Shown in pieces: positions 59,883 to 64,000 of a stretch of 64,000 nt of DNA (position 1 is its first letter; the number at the start of each line of letters is the position of its first letter). Both the position numbers and the translations under genes were made by a program. The stretch covers positions 62,001 through 126,000 of the forward strand of contig JADIYP010000004.1 in assembly GCA_016705235.1 (NCBI GenBank), read 5' to 3'. The DNA comes from Candidatus Leptovillus affinis. Lineage in GTDB: Bacteria; Chloroflexota; Anaerolineae; Promineifilales; Promineifilaceae. The notes beneath the pieces were generated by a model. That model made no database searches. It was not told where the DNA came from and worked only from the letters and a program-made list of their open reading frames with translations.

Positions 59883-61091
59883 CTAAAGCGCCAATGCGCC
59901 CATCACCGTATCCAGGTCTTTATCTCCCCGACCGCTCAAATTCACCAAAATAATCTGGTCCGGGCGCATGGTTGGGGCGCGTTTGATGGCTTCAGCGACA
60001 GCATGGGCCGATTCCAGGGCCGGGATGACACCTTCCATTTTACATAACGTCTGGAAGGCAGCCAGCGCTTCCTCATCCGTGGCATAGGTATACCCGGCGC
60101 GCTCCTGATCACGCAGCAAGGCATGTTCTGGCCCGACGCTGGGGTAATCCAGCCCGGCGCTGATGCTGTGGGTCTCCATAATCTGACCGTCAGGGGTCTG
60201 CATCACGTAGCTCTTGGTTCCATGCAGCACGCCAATGCGCGACACGCTGAGATCGGCAAAACGGGCCGCATGTTTACCGCCAGCGATCCCCTCGCCGCCC
60301 GCCTCGACGCCAATCAACTCCACGTCCTCATCGTCGCGGAAGGCATGGAAAATGCCCATGGCATTGCTGCCGCCGCCTACGCAGGCGATGATCGTATCCG
60401 GCAGGCGGCCAACCTGCGCCATCATTTGCTCCCGCGCTTCCCGCCCAATCACACTCTGGAAATCGCGCACCATCATCGGATAAGGATGCGGTCCCAGCAC
60501 CGAGCCGAGCAAATAGTGGGTGGTTTCCACGTTCGTCACCCAGTCGCGGATGGCTTCGTTGATGGCGTCTTTGAGCGTTTTGCTGCCGCTTTCTACCGGG
60601 CGCACCTCCGCGCCAAGCAGTTTCATGCGCAAGACATTGGGCTGCTGACGGGCAATGTCGACGCTGCCCATGTAAACAATGCACTCCAATCCCAGCAGCG
60701 CGCAGGCCGTCGCCGACCCCACGCCGTGCTGCCCTGCGCCCGTCTCGGCGACGATGCGCCGCTTGCCCATGCGCTGCGCCAGCAAAGCCTGACCGAGGGC
60801 GTTGTTGATTTTGTGCGCGCCGGAGTGGTTGAGGTCTTCGCGTTTGAGGTAGATTTGCGCGCCGCCCAGGTGTTGGCTGAGGCGGCGGGCGTGGGAAATG
60901 GGTGACGGCCGTCCCACATAACTTTGCAACAAATACTCATACTCCGCCATAAAACCCAGATCACGGCGAGCCTCATCATAGGCGCGGATCAGCTCTTCCA
61001 GAGCGGGCATCAGCGTTTCCGGCACAAACTGGCCGCCATATGGGCCAAATTTACCGCGTTCGTCGGGAACAGAGGTTGGTTTCATTTCCAT
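59883..61091 (-). CDS. trpB: Tryptophan synthase beta chain
   Basis: 402 residues, usual length for TrpB1. It condenses indole with L-serine using PLP. The PLP lysine is K94 in REDLNHSGAHKINNALGQ; the phosphate loop is GGGSNAMGIF, and ETGAGQHGVGSATACALLG is also diagnostic. ATG 61091 follows AAGGA by 8 nt; the frame is open further upstream but without family similarity. No trpA or other trp gene is adjacent, so this copy stands alone. No leader peptide or T-box is recognised in the upstream sequence. Confidence 0.95.
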   Translation of the reverse strand: MEMKPTSVPDERGKFGPYGGQFVPETLMPALEELIRAYDEARRDLGFMAEYEYLLQSYVGRPSPISHARRLSQHLGGAQIYLKREDLNHSGAHKINNALGQALLAQRMGKRRIVAETGAGQHGVGSATACALLGLECIVYMGSVDIARQQPNVLRMKLLGAEVRPVESGSKTLKDAINEAIRDWVTNVETTHYLLGSVLGPHPYPMMVRDFQSVIGREAREQMMAQVGRLPDTIIACVGGGSNAMGIFHAFRDDEDVELIGVEAGGEGIAGGKHAARFADLSVSRIGVLHGTKSYVMQTPDGQIMETHSISAGLDYPSVGPEHALLRDQERAGYTYATDEEALAAFQTLCKMEGVIPALESAHAVAEAIKRAPTMRPDQIILVNLSGRGDKDLDTVMGALAL

Positions 61092-61383
61092 GGTATGGTC
61101 CTTAAACTGAATTTCGCTGGCGATTATACCAGCCGCCGAGATATTCGGGACATCTTCCCAGCGCGTACTTAAAAAGCCGACGCCGCCGCCGCCCTGTGTG
61201 GGAATCGCAGACGGCCGTGCCGCGCCCACTGTAACCTGCTTAACACCCAATCTGTTCACTCCCCAACCACCGCTGCCTCTGTCTCATTCACAGCTAATGC
61301 CCCACTAACACAGTTCAAAGACAAACCATTTATTCTAAACTGTAGATGAATTGGTCTACATTACGTCCTATGTAAATAACTTT
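61092..61383. other. Upstream region of trpB
   Basis: Gene-free. It presumably carries the trpB promoter (minus strand) but no clear -35/-10 pair could be fixed. It ends at the R2 copy at 61384. Confidence 0.4.
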
Positions 61384-61504
61384 GGTTCTTTAGGAACTCA
61401 GGGGGTTGACAGCCCCTGATGCGTGATGCGTGATGCGTGACCAGAGAGGTTTCACGCATCACGTATCACGCATCAGACCAAACCCCATGAAATCCCAAAG
61501 ACCC
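61384..61504 (+). repeat. R2 palindromic repeat, copy D
   Basis: Three heptamer units on the left (TGATGCG x3) and three on the right around CCAGAGAGGTT. Ends are the same as in copies A, C and E. Confidence 0.92.
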
Positions 61505-61556
61505 ATAACTTTAAGGCGTTATTACGTCGGACACATCTAAACTAAAAAGGAACCTC

Positions 61557-62681
61557 ATGGGAAGTTCATTCAAACTATTTTCTGTTCTTGGCATCGACAT
61601 TCGCCTTCACTTTACCTTTCCGCTGATTTTGTTCTGGGCCGCCCTGCAGTTTGGTCTCGTCGGCGGCGGGCTGGAAAGCGCGTTGTTTGGCGTGATCGCC
61701 ATCTCGCTGCTGTTTGTCCTGGTGACGCTGCACGAGTTAGGGCATAGTTTTGCTGCGCTGCATTTTGGCGTGCCCGTCAAACAGATCGTGCTGTCGCCGA
61801 TTGGCGGCGTCGCCCAATTGCAAGAAATTCCAGAGAAACCGATTCAGGAATTTATCATCGCCGTGGCTGGCCCGGCCGTAAACGTGGCGGCGGCTTTGGT
61901 GATGGCTTTGTTTATCCCGGTATTGGGGCTGAATCTGGGCGATTTTACCGCCGCCCTATCCCTGAGCGCAGGGCTGACGGTGACGGCCGTTTTCGCCTAC
62001 ATCTTCGTCTACAATATCTTCCTGGCCCTGTTCAACCTCATCCCCGCCTTCCCCCTGGACGGCGGACGCATCTTCCGCTCCTTGCTGGCGATGAAACTTG
62101 AATATGTCCAGGCCACCACCATCGCCGCCACCGTGGGGCGCGCTGTGGCTGTTTTTATGGGGCTTTACGCGCTGTTCAACGGCGGCATCTTCCTCGTTTT
62201 TATCGCTGTGTTTGTGTACTCGGCGGCCGGACAGGAAGCCGCTGCCGTGCGCACCCGCCACACCCTGCGCGGCTACGCCGTTCAGGACGCCTATTCGCCA
62301 AACGCCTACACGCTCACGCCATACACCACCTTGCAGCAAGCCGCCAACCTGATGATGATGAGCGGCCAAAGCAATTTTCCGGTGTTGGAAAACGAGACGT
62401 TGGTTGGTTTTGTGACGCAGCAAGACCTGAGCCAGGCCATGCAAACACGCGGCGGCCACACCTGGACCAGCATGATGATGCGGCGCGACATCGCGCCGGT
62501 TTCAATGTCCACGCCGCTGCTAACTGTGCAAAAACGGCTGGCAACCGAACAGTTGAACGCGCTGCCGGTGGTAGAAAACGGCCGTTACCTCGGCCTCATT
62601 GGTCAATGGCAAATCCAGCACTTCTTCTCGCTGCTGGTAAACAAAGCCGGCGTGCGCCCCACCATCATCCAATCCGCCTGA
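61557..62681 (+). CDS. Site-2 protease family metalloprotease with CBS domains
   Basis: 374 residues. M50 intramembrane protease: zinc motif HELGH at 59-63 in TLHELGHSFAALHFG, and third ligand D168 in NLIPAFPLDGGRIFR (160-174), each within membrane helices. After about residue 225 come two CBS domains (about 240-300 and 303-360: SNFPVLENETLVGFVTQQDL and LNALPVVENGRYLGLIGQ), which often bind adenosyl ligands and regulate the protease. Close in layout to SpoIVFB/Rip3-like enzymes. Substrate unknown; a membrane-bound anti-sigma factor is a usual target of the family. Confidence 0.93.
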   Translation: MGSSFKLFSVLGIDIRLHFTFPLILFWAALQFGLVGGGLESALFGVIAISLLFVLVTLHELGHSFAALHFGVPVKQIVLSPIGGVAQLQEIPEKPIQEFIIAVAGPAVNVAAALVMALFIPVLGLNLGDFTAALSLSAGLTVTAVFAYIFVYNIFLALFNLIPAFPLDGGRIFRSLLAMKLEYVQATTIAATVGRAVAVFMGLYALFNGGIFLVFIAVFVYSAAGQEAAAVRTRHTLRGYAVQDAYSPNAYTLTPYTTLQQAANLMMMSGQSNFPVLENETLVGFVTQQDLSQAMQTRGGHTWTSMMMRRDIAPVSMSTPLLTVQKRLATEQLNALPVVENGRYLGLIGQWQIQHFFSLLVNKAGVRPTIIQSA

Positions 62682-62702
62682 AAACAAGACGTCTAATCGA
62701 TA

Positions 62703-62732
62703 AAAAAACACGGAGCCGAGGCTCCGTGTTTT
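62703..62732 (+). terminator. Intrinsic terminator of the site-2 protease gene
   Basis: Stem AAAACACGGAGC/GCTCCGTGTTTT with a CGAG loop and flanking A and T runs, 22 bp after the stop codon. Confidence 0.88.
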
Positions 62733-62876
62733 GGTTCTTCAGGAACTCAGGGGGATGACAGCCCCCGGTGCGTGATGCGTGACCAGAGAGGTTACACGCA
62801 TCACGCATCACGCATCACGCATCACGTATCACGCATCAGACCAAACCCCATGAAATCCCAAAGACCCCGTGTTTTT
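62733..62876 (+). repeat. R2 palindromic repeat, copy E
   Basis: Two heptamer units on the left and about six on the right (CGCATCA/CGTATCA), the largest right arm in the window. Ends match those of the other R2 copies. Confidence 0.92.
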
Positions 62877-62896
62877 TATGTCTGCGTGTTTTTTGC

Positions 62897-64000
62897 TCAA
62901 CGGGCAGTAAACCGCTCTTGCAAGTCGCGTTTTAAGATTTTGCCCGCGCCGGAAATGGGCAGCTCTTTCATGATTTCCACGCGCCGGGGCACTTTGTAAC
63001 GCGCCAGACGGTCTACCATGTGCTGCATCAGGTCATCGGCGGTGGCCTCGGCGCCTGGCTTTAAGACCACACAGGCAATACCCGATTCGCCCCATTTGGG
63101 GTCTGGCACACCAATGACGGCGCACATGTGCACGGCCGTGTGCTCATACAACACCTTCTCAATCTCCGCCGGGTACACATTTTCGCCGCCAGAAATGAAC
63201 ATATCCTTTTTACGATCCACAATAAAAAAGTACCAATCGTCATCATGGCGGGCCAGGTCGCCGGTGTGGAACCAGTTGTCTTCGTCAACGGCCGTGCGCG
63301 TCGCCTCGTCGTTGTTAAAGTAACCGGCGCAGTAGCTCGGCCCCCGCAACACCAGCTCGCCGACTTCGTTTGGGCCAAGCGGCCGATTCTGTTCGTCCAC
63401 CACCCGCGCATCCACATAAAAATTCGGCCGGCCAATGCTGCCCGCCTTGGCAATGGCATCCTCGGCGGCCAAAGCGAAAATACCGGGACCAAACTCCGTC
63501 ATGCCGAACCCTTGCTTAAAACGGATGCCTTTTTCGGCCGTATATTTTTGCACCAGCGGCACAGGCAACGGCGCGCCGCCGCTGGTGCAAAACCGCAGCG
63601 AGGCCAAATCGGCCTCGGCCCAATTGGCCGCCTGCGTGAGAAGCTGGTACATGGTGGGCACGCCGGCAAACACGGTCACTCGCTCACGGGCGATCAGGTC
63701 TAACACCTGCGCCGGGTCGAATTGGCGCAGCAAAATGGTGGTCCCGCCCAGAATGACCTGCGGCAGGGTGTAGACAAAAAGGCCGCCGGTGTGAAACAAC
63801 GGGAAAACGTTGAGGTAGATATCGTCGTGGTGCAGATCGTGGATGATGGTGTTGAGGCTGTTCCAGGCGATCATTTTGTGCGTAACCTGCGCCGCTTTGG
63901 GCAGGCCAGTGGTGCCGCCGGTGAAAATGAGCGCAGCAGTGGTATCTTCGGTGACGGCTGCCGTAGTCGCCTTTTCCCCGCTGTCCAACCTCGCTTCATT
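62897..64000 (-). CDS. AMP-dependent acyl-CoA synthetase/ligase (5' partial)
   Basis: About 367 C-terminal residues of an ANL-superfamily acyl-CoA synthetase; the frame is open to the right edge, so the N-terminus lies outside. The enzyme activates a carboxylic acid as an acyl-adenylate and transfers it to CoA. Motifs: P-loop-like LIFTGGTTGLPKAAQ, A5 QGFGMTEFGP, A7 NWFHTGDLARHD, A8 hinge FFIVDRKKDMFISGGENVYP and the C-terminal PISGAGKILKRDL with the catalytic lysine. The substrate chain length cannot be judged from this part. Confidence 0.92.
   Translation of the reverse strand, partial: NEARLDSGEKATTAAVTEDTTAALIFTGGTTGLPKAAQVTHKMIAWNSLNTIIHDLHHDDIYLNVFPLFHTGGLFVYTLPQVILGGTTILLRQFDPAQVLDLIARERVTVFAGVPTMYQLLTQAANWAEADLASLRFCTSGGAPLPVPLVQKYTAEKGIRFKQGFGMTEFGPGIFALAAEDAIAKAGSIGRPNFYVDARVVDEQNRPLGPNEVGELVLRGPSYCAGYFNNDEATRTAVDEDNWFHTGDLARHDDDWYFFIVDRKKDMFISGGENVYPAEIEKVLYEHTAVHMCAVIGVPDPKWGESGIACVVLKPGAEATADDLMQHMVDRLARYKVPRRVEIMKELPISGAGKILKRDLQERFTAR

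Noticed and set aside
61092..61383. T-box or trp attenuator upstream of trpB
   Set aside because: No leader peptide with tandem Trp codons and no T-box TGGNACC-like motif could be found.

Overview
The window looks like a chromosomal segment of an uncultured member of the Chloroflexota (Anaerolineae, Ardenticatenia or Caldilineae type). The reasons are the roughly 57% G+C content, SHOCT-like and DUF4097-type proteins, long transmembrane nSTAND/WD40 proteins, a Cys-rich protein head followed by a Thr/Pro linker and SH3b domain, secreted proteins carrying a LFLPLV/IFLP motif, and TTGACA/TATAAT-type promoters. The taxonomic call is inference: there is no rRNA or marker gene to fix it. No phage, integrase or transposase gene is visible.

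Layout. 1-2.4 kb: a partial DUF4097/SHOCT-like protein, a double GNAT acetyltransferase and a second SHOCT-like protein. 2.6-11.2 kb: a three-gene, ATGA-coupled operon with its own promoter. It encodes an effector-associated-domain-like protein, a transmembrane nSTAND ATPase with a formylglycine-enzyme-like domain, and a transmembrane nSTAND ATPase with 14 WD40 repeats. A MntA/HepT toxin-antitoxin pair follows. 11.9-25.2 kb: a homologue of iodotyrosine deiodinase, typA, an ettA operon with a DUF89 protein, a lipocalin-like/methyltransferase/zinc-ribbon operon, a TPR protein, comM, and a REC-GAF-GAF regulator. 25.4-30.4 kb: hutU, a HAD hydrolase and mutS2. 30.9-35.7 kb: a cell-surface carbohydrate cluster (Wzt-like ATPase, GH-A-like secreted protein, GT-C-like membrane protein). 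35.9-43.1 kb: a frameshifted DUF1684 gene, tRNA-Ser(CGA), a membrane protein and a cytochrome c maturation operon (ccmABCD, ccdA, tlpA, DUF2085). 43.1-51.8 kb: fabF, a PPC-repeat lipoprotein, a DnaQ-DinG fusion, a methyltransferase and an SH3b protein. 52-59.6 kb: an ECF sigma/anti-sigma/ABC exporter operon, then a HerA-like ATPase, a small protein and a membrane-anchored phospholipase D-like protein. 59.9-64 kb: trpB, a site-2 protease with CBS domains and a partial acyl-CoA synthetase.

Two things stand out. First, the palindrome ACGGCCGT is scattered through almost every gene on both strands, at about 130 copies (one per roughly 490 bp) where one or two are expected. This is a HIP1-like highly iterated palindrome. 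Second, the nSTAND operon looks like a membrane-spanning signalling or conflict system: two paralogous ATPases with different C-terminal sensor domains beside a death-domain-like adaptor, followed by a toxin-antitoxin pair.

The spaces between genes carry several families of short palindromic repeats without transposase genes. R1 has arms that covary between copies. R2 has a variable number of 7-bp units in each arm. R3 is present twice in opposite orientation. There is also a 21-bp tandem array. At least one promoter (hutU) places the start codon at the expected transcription start, so leaderless mRNAs are likely.
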